DNA of 64,000 bases from Thermococcus sp. CX2. GTDB taxonomy: Archaea; Methanobacteriota_B; Thermococci; Thermococcales; Thermococcaceae. The position numbers and the translations under genes were made by a program. The stretch covers positions 124,001-188,000 of the forward strand of contig NZ_SNUQ01000001.1 in NCBI RefSeq assembly GCF_012027555.1, in the 5' to 3' direction. Under the pieces are notes generated by a model, which was given only the letters and a program-made list of their open reading frames with translations, did no database searches and was not told where the DNA came from. The number at the start of each line of letters is the position of its first letter. Position 1 is the first letter of the stretch. Below are positions 1 to 8,762 of the stretch, piece after piece.

Positions 1-476
1 TCCATAACTTTGAGCAGTTCGTTGAGGAAGAATCCCAGGAGTATTAGAAAGATGCTCGCCAGAGGGTATCTGCCCTCCAGATACTGAAGGCCGAAGATGA
101 GGGGCGCCCAGATGACGAAGGGCTGGAGCTCCATGAGTATCTTCATCGTCATCGAGGTTTGGCTTAAAATGAGCTTCTTTAGTGCTCCCTCGCTTCTCAC
201 AAAGTAGGCGTTCTCTTTGATCTTCTCCCCCTTCGTGAGAGGTTTGGTGCTCCTCACGAGCAGTTTAGTCCCGTCCTTGAACTTCATGAGGTAGACGTAC
301 TTCCCAAAGCTCGACGCGAGGAAAGACTCGACCATTAGCTCCGCATCCCAGTCTTCTCTCAGCTCCATGGGGCTGATGCCATTTCGCCTCAGCCCCTCCT
401 TGAACTTTTCGCTCTCGAACTTCAGCCCCCAGACCCTGAAGTGATACGCTGGCTTGAGGAGCCTTTCGAGGAGCAT
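1..476 (-). CDS. Hypothetical membrane protein, N-terminal part (cut by window edge)
   Basis: The open frame runs from an ATG at 476 off the left edge, so about 158 residues are visible and the C-terminus is missing. A GGAGG ribosome site lies eight bases before the ATG. The first 110 residues are soluble-looking and mixed-charge; two hydrophobic segments follow near residues 120-137 and 140-156, consistent with a membrane anchor or the start of a multi-span domain. I do not recognise the family. It faces away from the next gene, and the gap between them carries a TATA-like CTTATAAAA for the plus strand. Confidence 0.7.
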   Translation of the reverse strand, partial: MLLERLLKPAYHFRVWGLKFESEKFKEGLRRNGISPMELREDWDAELMVESFLASSFGKYVYLMKFKDGTKLLVRSTKPLTKGEKIKENAYFVRSEGALKKLILSQTSMTMKILMELQPFVIWAPLIFGLQYLEGRYPLASIFLILLGFFLNELLKVM

Positions 477-606
477 GGAAAAGCCTCCAGACTGATTACT
501 GCCTCTGTTAGTATTAACCTCACTGGTCTTATAAAACTTTGTTGGTTCTCAATTCTGGCCAGCCTATTTTTTAAGCCTCCACGGGAAAACTTCTCGGGTG
601 GGAGTA

Positions 607-1128
607 ATGTATCTGGTGAAGAAGAGTAAAGCTGGCTACATATTTGATAAGCCGCGCGAGAGGATAGCGTTCCTCTTCATGGATGATGGAACCTACATCA
701 TGTACCACGACGAGAAAGTCCTCTGCTACTCGACAGGGCCAGTAGAGATAGCGAGGGAGGATATAGAGGCCTTTGAAAAGACCGGCGAGCTTCCGGAGCT
801 TGTAAATCGTATCAAGGCCGGGGATTTTCCAGGGCAGTGCGTCGTTAGGGAGCTACCTCCAATAGACGATGATCTGGCCCCGCTCAACCCGGGCAGGAAG
901 GCGGTGGTAATCTTCACGGGCTTCAGGGATACGGTGATAGACTACGTCGAGTGCAACGGTAAGACTTTGGCAGTCGCGAGGCTCGTGGACGAGCCAGAAA
1001 AAGTCTGCCGCTTCGCTGGGAGGGGCAACTACAAGATAGCGGCCGTCAAGCTCAAGCGCGGTGAGAAATGCTTGAGCAGGGAAGAGTTCCTCAAGGAAAT
1101 CGAGGAGTGCCAGCGGAAGGTTTTTTAG
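607..1128 (+). CDS. Conserved hypothetical protein
   Basis: A 173-residue soluble protein with no signal peptide or membrane segment. I chose ATG 607 because GGTGGGAG sits just upstream; an in-frame GTG at 598 would overlap that site. Residues are mixed alpha/beta in character with five cysteines, the first a few residues before a Tyr-Ser-Thr-Gly stretch, and a basic, glutamate-rich C-terminal tail. No catalytic motif is evident and I cannot name the family. It precedes the MutS-like gene by 22 bases on the same strand, so the two could be co-transcribed. Confidence 0.7.
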   Translation: MYLVKKSKAGYIFDKPRERIAFLFMDDGTYIMYHDEKVLCYSTGPVEIAREDIEAFEKTGELPELVNRIKAGDFPGQCVVRELPPIDDDLAPLNPGRKAVVIFTGFRDTVIDYVECNGKTLAVARLVDEPEKVCRFAGRGNYKIAAVKLKRGEKCLSREEFLKEIEECQRKVF

Positions 1129-1150
1129 ACCCCTTCCCATCTTTTGAACG

Positions 1151-2875
1151 ATGACGCTCAAGCTTAACCCAGAGGCCAGGGCGATATACAAAGCCATCCG
1201 CGAGGATATAAAGAGAAGGTTAGTCCTTCCTGGGAGTTCAGCTATTCTCGACCGCTTCGAGCCCGTGGGTGATAAAGACGAAATCCTCCAGAGACAGGCC
1301 TATCTGAGGGAGAACCTCCCGCGGATTAGACCCGAGCTTAAGGACTACCTCTCGAAAATCAGGCCCATAAAGTTCAGGCGGGACTTCCTCCACGACAGGA
1401 TTCTGATAGTTGACGAGAGCGAGCTTGAAAAAGCAGAGAATTTAAACCTCTGCGAGGTCTCGACGAGCCTTGAGGATGCCGAGGGCTATCCGCTCGTACT
1501 CAGCACGGTTGGCTACGGTATAGACGTTGAGCTTACCCCTTCTGATATAGCCCCCGAGCTCTACGTTATGCCCCTTTGGGAAAACCGAGAGACGTTGATA
1601 GCATTGGCGAAAATCGGGATACTGACCGGAGGGGGAAGCGTCGCGGGAGAAATATTAGATGCCCTCAAAGAGCTTGAGGAGGTCATGAACAAAAGCTCCC
1701 TTCTCGATTCTCTCGACGAGATAATAGCCGGGAAGGAGCGCGAACTGAACGAGAAGATTTCAGAAAAGCTCGAGAAGTTCAGCCTGACGCTGAGCGGGAA
1801 AGAGCTGCTTGAATTCCTGAGCGAGCTTAAAGCTGGGAACTACGAGGCGATTTTCTCACACTTCGGAGAGGTGGAGGGCGAAATTTTAGACCTCATCAAC
1901 GAGGCCGAGGAAGAGCTGAGCGAAAAGCTCGGCGTCACGATTGAGTTGTTCTCCCGTGAGGAGCTCTATCCCGTTACAGTTCCCCCAGAGAGAGTTGAAA
2001 TGCTGAGAGAGGAACTTGAGAAGGAGCTCAAGGTGGAGCTCTACCTCAAGAGCCGAGAGGTTCTCGGAAAAATCCGTCCGCTTCTGGCCAGGCTCAAGGA
2101 GGAGCTGGCGAAGGTCTACGAGCTGGACTTCCTGAGGGCAGTGAAGGAGTTTGCGGAGGGCTTTGTCTTCCCCGAGCTCTGGGACGGTGGAATCGCGTTC
2201 ATCAACGGCAGGCACCTATTCATCGAGAACCCCCAGCCGGTGAGTTACGTCGTCGGGAGAAAGCCCGAGAACTTTGCCCTTCCCGGCGCAGAGAAGGTAA
2301 AGGACGAGCCCGTAGTAATCCTCACCGGTGCGAACAGCGGTGGAAAAACTTCACTCCTGGAGCTGATCACACAGATAACGCTCCTCGCCCACATGGGGCT
2401 GCCCGTTCCGGCGGAGAAAGCATGGGTGGAGCCTCTCGACGAGCTGTTCTTCTTCAGGCGTAAGAGGAGCGTCTATGGTGCCGGAGCCTTTGAGACGGCC
2501 TTGAGGTCGTTCGTCAGGGCGCTGAAGGGCAAGGGCAGAAAGCTGATCCTTATAGATGAGTTCGAGGCCATAACCGAGCCAGGAGCGGCCGTTAAGATAA
2601 TCGGCGAACTTCTCAAGGTGGCCCACGAGAGGGGCTTTTACGTCGTCATAGTTTCACACCTCGGAGAGGACCTGAAGAGGGAGCTGCCCTTCGCGAGGGT
2701 TGACGGCATAGAGGCCAAAGGTCTGGACGAGAACCTCAACCTCATTGTGGACAGACAGCCGAAGTTTGGAACGCTCGGAAGAAGCACGCCCGAGCTCATA
2801 GTTGAGCGCCTTGCTAGGAAGAAGCGTGGAAAAGAGAGGGAGATCTTCGAGAGGGTTTGGAGGGCGTTCCGCTAA
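1151..2875 (+). CDS. MutS-like ATPase (archaeal MutS2/MutS5-type)
   Basis: A 574-residue protein with a long charged, heptad-rich middle (about residues 170-340, predicted coiled coil or clamp/lever helices) followed by an ABC-type MutS ATPase domain. The Walker A GANSGGKTS lies near residue 393 and the Walker B LILIDEFEA near 463, followed by a VSHL switch-like segment. The N-terminal mismatch-recognition domain and the C-terminal Smr nuclease of MutS2 are not visible, so this is not a classical mismatch-repair MutS. Related archaeal proteins are thought to act on branched DNA or recombination intermediates; that role is inferred. The last four bases overlap the convergent bud32 stop. Confidence 0.85.
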   Translation: MTLKLNPEARAIYKAIREDIKRRLVLPGSSAILDRFEPVGDKDEILQRQAYLRENLPRIRPELKDYLSKIRPIKFRRDFLHDRILIVDESELEKAENLNLCEVSTSLEDAEGYPLVLSTVGYGIDVELTPSDIAPELYVMPLWENRETLIALAKIGILTGGGSVAGEILDALKELEEVMNKSSLLDSLDEIIAGKERELNEKISEKLEKFSLTLSGKELLEFLSELKAGNYEAIFSHFGEVEGEILDLINEAEEELSEKLGVTIELFSREELYPVTVPPERVEMLREELEKELKVELYLKSREVLGKIRPLLARLKEELAKVYELDFLRAVKEFAEGFVFPELWDGGIAFINGRHLFIENPQPVSYVVGRKPENFALPGAEKVKDEPVVILTGANSGGKTSLLELITQITLLAHMGLPVPAEKAWVEPLDELFFFRRKRSVYGAGAFETALRSFVRALKGKGRKLILIDEFEAITEPGAAVKIIGELLKVAHERGFYVVIVSHLGEDLKRELPFARVDGIEAKGLDENLNLIVDRQPKFGTLGRSTPELIVERLARKKRGKEREIFERVWRAFR

Positions 2876-3534
2876 CTCACCCAGCTCCTCTCCCTGTACC
2901 GTCCCCTGCTCTCGATTTCTTCAACCTTAGCTTTCAGCTCTGCTGCCTTCTCTCTGCCCCTGACCTCAGCATAGCCTTCCAGCACCGCTTCAAAGCCCTC
3001 CTCGAACCAGGTGTAATGCGTGCTCTCCATGGCCCTCTTGAGCAGGTGGAGGTCAACCCCCTGGGCCTCCAGCGTAGGATCGAAGTCCGCCAAGCCGAAG
3101 TCAATCAGGTAAACTTTCCCACCACGGAGTATCATGTTCGAGGTAGTCAAGTCGCCATGCACTATTCCGGCCTCGTGGAGCTTTCCTACCTGCCTGCCGA
3201 TTTCCCGGCATAGCTCCAGCCTTTCCTCCATCGGGAGGCTCTCAAGGAGCTCCTTCAGTCTTTCCCCCTCTATGAACTCCATGGTTATCTTCATGTCCCT
3301 CAGATCAACCTCGTAAACGTAGGGACAGTTAACACCGAACTCCTTGGCCCTGTGGAGAACCCTCGCCTCGCGAACGGTGCGCTCCTTTCTCAACCTTTCA
3401 TCTATTTCCCTTATGCGGTAGCGCTTTGGAATCCTGTGCTTGATGATGATCTTCTCGTTATCCCAGGGAAAGTACAGTTCACCGAAGTCCGCGAGATAAA
3501 TCTTTGCCTCCGCGCCCTGCTTTATCAGCTCCAC
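2872..3534 (-). CDS. bud32: KEOPS complex kinase/ATPase Bud32
   Basis: A small protein kinase fold (220 residues, GTG start at 3534 with GGAGGG upstream). The nucleotide-binding lysine lies in the KIIIKHR strand; the catalytic loop reads HGDLTTSN and the metal-binding motif LIDFGLA follows, with Asp in both. The C-terminal basic tail RGRYRERSW is typical of Bud32. In KEOPS it hydrolyses ATP and supports Kae1 in making the t6A modification at position 37 of ANN-decoding tRNAs. Here it is a standalone gene, as in other Thermococcales, rather than fused to Kae1. A small hypothetical gene ends just upstream and probably shares its transcript. Confidence 0.93.
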   Translation of the reverse strand: MELIKQGAEAKIYLADFGELYFPWDNEKIIIKHRIPKRYRIREIDERLRKERTVREARVLHRAKEFGVNCPYVYEVDLRDMKITMEFIEGERLKELLESLPMEERLELCREIGRQVGKLHEAGIVHGDLTTSNMILRGGKVYLIDFGLADFDPTLEAQGVDLHLLKRAMESTHYTWFEEGFEAVLEGYAEVRGREKAAELKAKVEEIESRGRYRERSWVS

Positions 3535-3535
3535 C

Positions 3536-3850
3536 TCACTCCCTCCTCTTTAGTTCGAAGTCTTCTATTAGCCTTCCGTAATCCCCAACTGTAACGCGTA
3601 TCGTTATGATGTTCTCCATCTTCACCACGAGCGTTCCAGTACCGTCCTTTACGACCAGCAGCGCCGAGTCGATGGTCCCATCGTCGAGCTTCTCACGGGC
3701 GTATTTAAGCCTCTCCTTGTCCGACTGGAGCATATCATCAAGTAGGGAAGCTTCGTTCTCAGTGTCTATTCCGACTATCCCGTATTTTTCGATGCCTTCG
3801 AAAATCTCCCTTATTTTTCCCAAGGGCACGTTGTAGATGGTCGGCTCCAT
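3536..3850 (-). CDS. Conserved hypothetical protein
   Basis: A 104-residue acidic protein with no membrane segment. ATG 3850 is preferred: AAGGAG lies 11 bases upstream, and two in-frame GTG codons nearer to that site would leave too little spacing. It looks like a small alpha/beta domain; the C-terminal half alternates hydrophobic residues as in a beta sheet. Family not recognised. It ends one codon before the bud32 start, suggesting co-transcription and possibly a link to tRNA modification, although nothing in the protein itself shows that. Confidence 0.7.
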   Translation of the reverse strand: MEPTIYNVPLGKIREIFEGIEKYGIVGIDTENEASLLDDMLQSDKERLKYAREKLDDGTIDSALLVVKDGTGTLVVKMENIITIRVTVGDYGRLIEDFELKRRE

Positions 3851-3938
3851 TTTCCACACCACTCCTTGTTGCTATTGAAGGTTTTAGCCTTTTCCTCCAC
3901 TCTTTCCCTTAACTGTCGTCACATGTTTAAAAAAATCT

Positions 3939-3957
3939 CAAAAATTTGAAATTTTTG
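3939..3957. promoter_or_regulatory. Palindrome just upstream of the thermosome promoter
   Basis: A perfect inverted repeat, CAAAAATTT-G-AAATTTTTG, ends about seven bases before the BRE/TATA element of the thermosome gene. The position fits a regulator site for activation or stress control. It does not resemble the Phr heat-shock box as I remember it, so the binding protein is unknown. Confidence 0.4.
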
Positions 3958-3961
3958 ACCC

Positions 3962-3974
3962 AAAAGTTTTTATA
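3962..3974 (+). promoter_or_regulatory. BRE/TATA promoter of the thermosome gene
   Basis: AAAAGTTTTTATA is a strong archaeal BRE-TATA element. Transcription should begin near 3997, leaving a leader of about 30 bases that carries AAGGAGGA eight bases before the ATG at 4026. Confidence 0.7.
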
Positions 3975-4025
3975 GAGCGCTGACGAAGCGTTTTTGCCAA
4001 ATTGATTTAGAAGGAGGAATGTCGA

Positions 4026-5669
4026 ATGGCACAGCTTAGTGGACAGCCGGTTGTTATTCTGCCTGAGGGGACCCAGAGGTACGTTGGTAGGGATGCTCAG
4101 AGGATTAACATCCTCGCCGCGAGGATTATTGCTGAGACCGTGAGGACCACCCTCGGTCCGAAGGGTATGGACAAAATGCTTGTTGACAGCCTTGGAGATG
4201 TTGTTATTACCAACGATGGAGCCACCATTCTCGACAGGATTGACCTCCAGCACCCTGCTGCTAAGATGATGGTTGAGGTTGCTAAGACTCAGGATAAGGA
4301 GGCTGGTGACGGTACTACTACCGCTGTTGTGATTGCTGGTGAGCTTCTTAGGAAGGCTGAGGAGCTTCTTGACCAGAACATTCACCCGAGCATCATCGTC
4401 AAGGGTTACACCATGGCCGCCGAGAAGGCCCAGGAAATACTCGAGGACATCGCCATCAAGGTCACTCCCGACGACGAGGAGACCCTCCTGAAGATAGCCA
4501 TGACTTCAATCACCGGTAAGAACGCCGAGAGCCACAAGGAGCTCTTTGCCAGGCTCGCTGTTGATGCCGTCAAGCAGGTGGCGGAGAAGAAGAACGGAAA
4601 GTACGTCGTTGACATAGACAACATCAAGATCGAGAAGAAAGCCGGCGAGAGCGTCGAGGAGAGCGAGCTCATCCGCGGTGTGGTTATCGACAAGGAGCGC
4701 GTCCACCCGAGGATGCCGACCAAGGTCGAGAACGCTAAGATAGCCCTCATCAACGACGCCCTCGAGGTCAAGAAGACCGAGACCGACGCTAAGATTAACA
4801 TCACCAGCCCCGACCAGCTCTTCCAGTTCATCGAGCAGGAGGAGAAGATGCTCAAGGACATGGTCGAGCAGATAGCCGCAACTGGAGCTAACGTCGTCTT
4901 CGTCCAGAAGGGTATTGACGACCTTGCCCAGCACTACCTTGCCAAGTATGGCATCCTCGCCGTCAGGCGCGTCAAGAAGAGCGACATGGAGAAGCTCGCA
5001 AAAGCTACTGGTGCCAAGGTAGTTACCAACGTCAAGGACCTTACCAGTGATGACCTCGGCTATGCTGAGATAGTTGAGGAGCGCAAGATATCCGGCGACA
5101 GCATGATCTTCGTTGAGGGCTGCAAGAACCCGAAGGCCGTCACCATCCTCATCCGCGGTGGAACCGAGCACGTCATCGATGAGGTTGAGAGGGCCCTTGA
5201 GGACGCCATCAAGGTCGTCAAGGACGTCATGGAGGACGGAGCAGTTCTCCCGGCCGGAGGTGCCGGCGAGATAGAGCTCGCCATCAGGCTCGACGAGTAC
5301 GCCAAGCAGGTCGGCGGCAAGGAGGCCCTTGCCATCGAGAACTTCGCAGATGCGCTCAAGATAATCCCGAAGACCCTCGCCGAGAACGCAGGTCTCGACA
5401 CCGTCGAGATGCTCGTCAAGGTCATCAGCGAGCACAAGAACAAGGGTAAGAACATAGGCATAGACATCTTCGAGGGCGGGCCTGCTGACATGATCGAGAG
5501 GGGCATCATCGAGCCGCTCCGCGTCAAGAAGCAGGCCATCAAGAGCGCCAGCGAGGCGGCAATAATGATACTCCGCATAGATGACGTCATCGCTGCCAAG
5601 CTCAGCAAGCCGGAAGGCGGAGAGGGCGGAATGCCCGGCGGAATGGGCGGCATGGAAATGGGCATGTGA
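4026..5669 (+). CDS. Thermosome (group II chaperonin) subunit, GGM-tailed type
   Basis: A 547-residue group II chaperonin subunit. It has the equatorial ATP-binding motifs [10 protein letters not shown] near residue 45 and GDGTTT near 93, the [17 protein letters not shown] segment of the intermediate/apical region, and a Gly-Gly-Met-rich tail. In T. kodakarensis the GGM tail marks CpkA, the cold-inducible subunit, while CpkB is heat-inducible; the equivalence here is inferred. Subunits build a double ring with a built-in lid that folds proteins using ATP. Base use is odd: up to about 4380 codons are rich in GTT, GCT, CTT and ATT, then switch sharply to GTC, GCC and ATC. This suggests a conversion tract from a paralogue. 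Confidence 0.95.
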   Translation: MAQLSGQPVVILPEGTQRYVGRDAQRINILAARIIAETVRTTLGPKGMDKMLVDSLGDVVITNDGATILDRIDLQHPAAKMMVEVAKTQDKEAGDGTTTAVVIAGELLRKAEELLDQNIHPSIIVKGYTMAAEKAQEILEDIAIKVTPDDEETLLKIAMTSITGKNAESHKELFARLAVDAVKQVAEKKNGKYVVDIDNIKIEKKAGESVEESELIRGVVIDKERVHPRMPTKVENAKIALINDALEVKKTETDAKINITSPDQLFQFIEQEEKMLKDMVEQIAATGANVVFVQKGIDDLAQHYLAKYGILAVRRVKKSDMEKLAKATGAKVVTNVKDLTSDDLGYAEIVEERKISGDSMIFVEGCKNPKAVTILIRGGTEHVIDEVERALEDAIKVVKDVMEDGAVLPAGGAGEIELAIRLDEYAKQVGGKEALAIENFADALKIIPKTLAENAGLDTVEMLVKVISEHKNKGKNIGIDIFEGGPADMIERGIIEPLRVKKQAIKSASEAAIMILRIDDVIAAKLSKPEGGEGGMPGGMGGMEMGM

Positions 5670-5673
5670 GCCC

Positions 5674-5695
5674 CTTTCTATTTCATTTCTCTTTT
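5674..5695 (+). terminator. T-rich terminator after the thermosome gene
   Basis: A pyrimidine run with several T stretches begins five bases after the stop codon, the usual form of an archaeal intrinsic terminator on the coding strand. Confidence 0.5.
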
Positions 5696-5830
5696 GCAGG
5701 GCTTTCAGAAAGGTCTCCTTGGTTCGTCCCAGGCTTCTGCATTATTCTAGACTATGTGATTATGCTATTCGGTAATTACAGAATCGACAGGCATTTAAGC
5801 GTTCGGGCGAACTCTTAAGCGGTGATACCT

Positions 5831-6973
5831 ATGAAGGCTGTTAAAGCCACCATTCTCTACGATGGTCTGGGCAACGTCCAGAAAGACGTATACGTAGTCT
5901 TCGACAAGGAGATTAAGGAGATAACGAAGGAGAAGCCCAAGGAGGCCGAAGTGATAGCGGAGGGCGTTGTAACCCCTGCATTCATCGATGGCCACAGCCA
6001 CATAGGAATGGGCCGTTACGGCGAGCCCTACCAGGAAGGCGAGACCAACGAGCAGATGGATGCAGTCCTTCCGCTCGTTGATGCGCTCTACTCCATCTAC
6101 ATGGACGACAAGGCCTTCAAGCACTCGATCGAGTTTGGCGTTCTGTATTCGTCCGTCCTGCCGGGCAGCGGGAACATCATTGGCGGAAGGGCCGTTCTCA
6201 TCAAGAACTACGGCAGAGACATAGAGGATGCCTTCATGAAGTACGTCGGTGTCAAAGCTGCCTTCGGCTACAACCCGCGCTCGACCACGAACTGGAAGGG
6301 AACAAGGCCAAGCACGAGGATGGGTGCCATAGGTATTCTCCTTGACTGGCTCATAAAGACGCAGAAGACGATAGCTTTGCTCGAGAAGGGCAAGAAAGAA
6401 CCGGAAGAGATAGAGCCAACGGTTGAGGCACTAATCCCGGTCCTTAAGGGAGAGGTTCCACTCAGGGTTCATGTGCATAAGGAAGATGACATCGCCGCCC
6501 TGCTGATGATAAAGCGGAAGTTTGGGCTTAAGATAACCATCGAGCACGCCTGCGACGTCCACAGCAGGGAAACCTTCGAGAAGATAAAGAAAGAAGGCGT
6601 GCCACTCGTCTACGGCCCCTTTGATTCCCTGCCCTACAAGGTCGAGCTGAAGCACGAGGACTGGAAGAACGCCAGATACCTGCTCGAGGTCAAGCCGCTC
6701 TTTGGGCTGATGAGCGACCACCCAGTTACGCTCCAGGCCAACCTCTACCTCCAGCTCAGGCACTTCATAAGGCTCGGCATGAGCAAGGAAGAGGCGATAA
6801 AGATCATAACCCACAACAACGCGAAAATCCTCGGCGTTGACGACAAGCTCGGAAGCATAGAGAAGGGCAAGTGGGCCTCGCTGGTTGTCTGGAACGGCGA
6901 TCCGTTCCACATGGAGAACTACCCGACGCACGTCTTCGCGGAGGGAGAGCTTATTCACGAGGCGGATTGGTGA
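5831..6973 (+). CDS. Amidohydrolase family metal-dependent hydrolase
   Basis: A 380-residue enzyme of the amidohydrolase superfamily (imidazolonepropionase/dihydroorotase-like fold). Metal ligands are visible in order: DGHSHIGMG near residue 52, VHVHKEDD near 212, EHACDVHS near 237, and SDHPV near 294. The C-terminal GSIEKGKWASLVVWNGDP returns to the small beta sandwich typical of the family. ATG 5831 is chosen because GGTGAT lies just before it; an in-frame GTG at 5822 is part of that site. The substrate cannot be read from the sequence. The gene is monocistronic, with a TATA-like TTTAAG upstream and a T-rich terminator downstream. Confidence 0.85.
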   Translation: MKAVKATILYDGLGNVQKDVYVVFDKEIKEITKEKPKEAEVIAEGVVTPAFIDGHSHIGMGRYGEPYQEGETNEQMDAVLPLVDALYSIYMDDKAFKHSIEFGVLYSSVLPGSGNIIGGRAVLIKNYGRDIEDAFMKYVGVKAAFGYNPRSTTNWKGTRPSTRMGAIGILLDWLIKTQKTIALLEKGKKEPEEIEPTVEALIPVLKGEVPLRVHVHKEDDIAALLMIKRKFGLKITIEHACDVHSRETFEKIKKEGVPLVYGPFDSLPYKVELKHEDWKNARYLLEVKPLFGLMSDHPVTLQANLYLQLRHFIRLGMSKEEAIKIITHNNAKILGVDDKLGSIEKGKWASLVVWNGDPFHMENYPTHVFAEGELIHEADW

Positions 6974-6974
6974 G

Positions 6975-6993
6975 TTTTCTTTTTCCTAATTTT
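6975..6993 (+). terminator. T-rich terminator after the amidohydrolase gene
   Basis: TTTTCTTTTT followed by another T run starts directly after the stop codon and separates this gene from the convergent radical SAM operon. Confidence 0.5.
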
Positions 6994-7015
6994 GAAGAAA
7001 TGAGAAGAAAGGCCT

Positions 7016-7963
7016 TCAGCTCAAACTAAAGTCAAATCCCCTCGCGAAGGTGTAGGCTTCTCTAAGCTCTGGCCTCTCCTTGAGGAAGCGGAGGATGTAC
7101 TGGCCGCAGTTCGAGCCGATGAGGTTCTCCCTCGTGTCACCTACCGATATAATGACGTCGTAGCCGAGCCTCTTTAAATCGTCCACGAACTTCCTGTGCT
7201 TTATCGGAAGGCCCGTCTCAAGGTCAACGTCGTTGGTGAGCTTATTCTTTAGCACGCTCACCGTCGGGTTGAGCGGCGTTATCTTGATGAGGAAGTATTC
7301 CTTCGGGAAGTACTCGGCTATGACCTCTGTATCGGCCTCGTTCTCCCTCGCTAAGGCGAAGTTGAGCGTAATCTTCTTGCCGCCCTCGTCGTAGAAGGCC
7401 TTTCCGTACTCGGATATCCTCTCGAAGTCCCACTTCCTTATCGGGATTATCTCGTCCCTCTGCTTCGGATTGGTGGAGTGTATCGAGAACTGGAGCTGGA
7501 AGTTGGTTGGAAACATCTTCTTCTTGAGCTCGAGGAGGGCCTCGAAGAACTTATCGGTTCCTATCGGGGCAACGGTGGAGAGCGACGGGTGGAAGTTCTC
7601 GTAGCGCTCGCCCAAAATGCGCATCGCCTCTATGACGGCCATGTTGAAGCTCGGCTCGCCCATGCGCGCGAACTGCACCTTGAACTTCCTGGTTTTCGGC
7701 TTCCCGTTCCAGCGCTTGCTTATCGGATACTCAATCTGCTCGAGGAGCTCATCAACTGTAAGTCTGCCCTTGTAGAAGAAGCCAGCGTCGCACATCTTAC
7801 AGCCCACGGGGCAGCCGTTGAGCGATGAAACTATGAGCACCCACTTTTCTTGCGGATTGTAGGTCGGAACCGACTCCACAAACTCCACTATGTTGCCCTT
7901 CGAAGTTTTTCCGATGTAAACGACCGCAACGTTCGGGTCGCCAACCTCACTCAGTATCTCCAT
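7016..7963 (-). CDS. RlmN-like radical SAM protein
   Basis: A 315-residue radical SAM enzyme. The cluster-binding motif is CPVGCKMC with Cys51, Cys55 and Cys58. Further on, FARMGEPSFN resembles the MGxGEP-type motif of RlmN/Cfr, and Asn285-Cys286-Gly-Gln-Tyr matches the site of the methylatable cysteine in RlmN (xxCGQL). RlmN makes 2-methyladenosine in rRNA and tRNA, so an RNA adenine methylation role is plausible, but this archaeal branch is uncharacterised as far as I know. It overlaps the upstream flavoprotein gene by 17 bases and is the last gene of a three-gene operon. Confidence 0.85.
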   Translation of the reverse strand: MEILSEVGDPNVAVVYIGKTSKGNIVEFVESVPTYNPQEKWVLIVSSLNGCPVGCKMCDAGFFYKGRLTVDELLEQIEYPISKRWNGKPKTRKFKVQFARMGEPSFNMAVIEAMRILGERYENFHPSLSTVAPIGTDKFFEALLELKKKMFPTNFQLQFSIHSTNPKQRDEIIPIRKWDFERISEYGKAFYDEGGKKITLNFALARENEADTEVIAEYFPKEYFLIKITPLNPTVSVLKNKLTNDVDLETGLPIKHRKFVDDLKRLGYDVIISVGDTRENLIGSNCGQYILRFLKERPELREAYTFARGFDFSLS

Positions 7964-8762
7964 ATCTTTCCCTCCTCCATATGATCATGGCGGTCTTTAT
8001 GCCGTCGGCTATGCTCAGGGCGGTCTGCCTGTAAATCCCGTTCTTCACGTCGCCGACGAGGAAAAGGTTATCATCCTCAATCTCTTCGACGAGCTCGACG
8101 TTGGGAACCCTGCCTATCGCGCCGAGCACCAAATCAACCTCAAAATCGCCAGCGCTGGTCTTGGCTAAAAGCTTTTCTCCCCGCTCGATTTCCCGGAGCT
8201 GTCCCCGGAGAGTTGTTATGTTCGGCCTCTCAGAGACGAGCTTCTGGAGATAAGGCAATGCTTTGGGCTCGCTCCTCATGAGAATTATTACCTCATCGCT
8301 CATCTCGCTCATGGTCATGGCGTAGTCAAAGGCCACATCGCCGCCGCCAATGATGAGAACCCGCCCGTAGTGCCGCCTCGGAACTTCAGCGACGTGGTAG
8401 ATTATCCCCTCGAAGGGAAGCTTTCTCGGTCTCGTCCCCGTCGCGACCACGAGGTATTTGAAGCGGTAAGTTCCTTTGTCCGTTTCGACCTCAAACAGCT
8501 CGCCGGTCTTTCTCACGGCCTTGACTTCCTCGTAGAGGATTTTCAGGTCGTATTTTTTGACATACTCCTCGAGGATTTCGACGACCTTTTCACCCTTGAT
8601 TCCGTCGGGAAAGAACATGGTGTTCTCCACGGAGTAGGCGTTCCTTATCAGCCCCCCGATTCGGTCGCGCTCGAAAATTACACTCCCAATGCCGTAGCGC
8701 TTGAGCTGGACTGCCGTCGCTATGCCGCCGATTCCAGCCCCGATTATCCCGACGAGAGCCAT
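7947..8762 (-). CDS. FAD/NAD(P)-dependent oxidoreductase, thioredoxin reductase-like
   Basis: A 271-residue two-dinucleotide-domain flavoprotein. GAGIGG at residues 8-13 binds FAD; a second glycine-rich loop, IIGGGDVAF near residue 146, binds NAD(P)H; the C-terminal LVGDVKNG is the second FAD-contact motif. The redox-active CxxC of true thioredoxin reductase is absent, so electrons must go to another acceptor. ATG 8762 has GGAGGTG upstream. It overlaps both the cysteine hydrolase before it (19 bases) and the radical SAM gene after it (17 bases), which implies translational coupling. Donation of electrons to the radical SAM partner is an attractive but unproven role. Confidence 0.85.
   Translation of the reverse strand: MALVGIIGAGIGGIATAVQLKRYGIGSVIFERDRIGGLIRNAYSVENTMFFPDGIKGEKVVEILEEYVKKYDLKILYEEVKAVRKTGELFEVETDKGTYRFKYLVVATGTRPRKLPFEGIIYHVAEVPRRHYGRVLIIGGGDVAFDYAMTMSEMSDEVIILMRSEPKALPYLQKLVSERPNITTLRGQLREIERGEKLLAKTSAGDFEVDLVLGAIGRVPNVELVEEIEDDNLFLVGDVKNGIYRQTALSIADGIKTAMIIWRRERYGDTE

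Noticed and set aside
4406-5665. Long open frames antisense to the thermosome gene (up to 309 codons)
   Set aside because: They are the expected shadow of GC-biased third positions in a highly expressed gene; no ribosome site or promoter, and leucine- or serine-heavy products.
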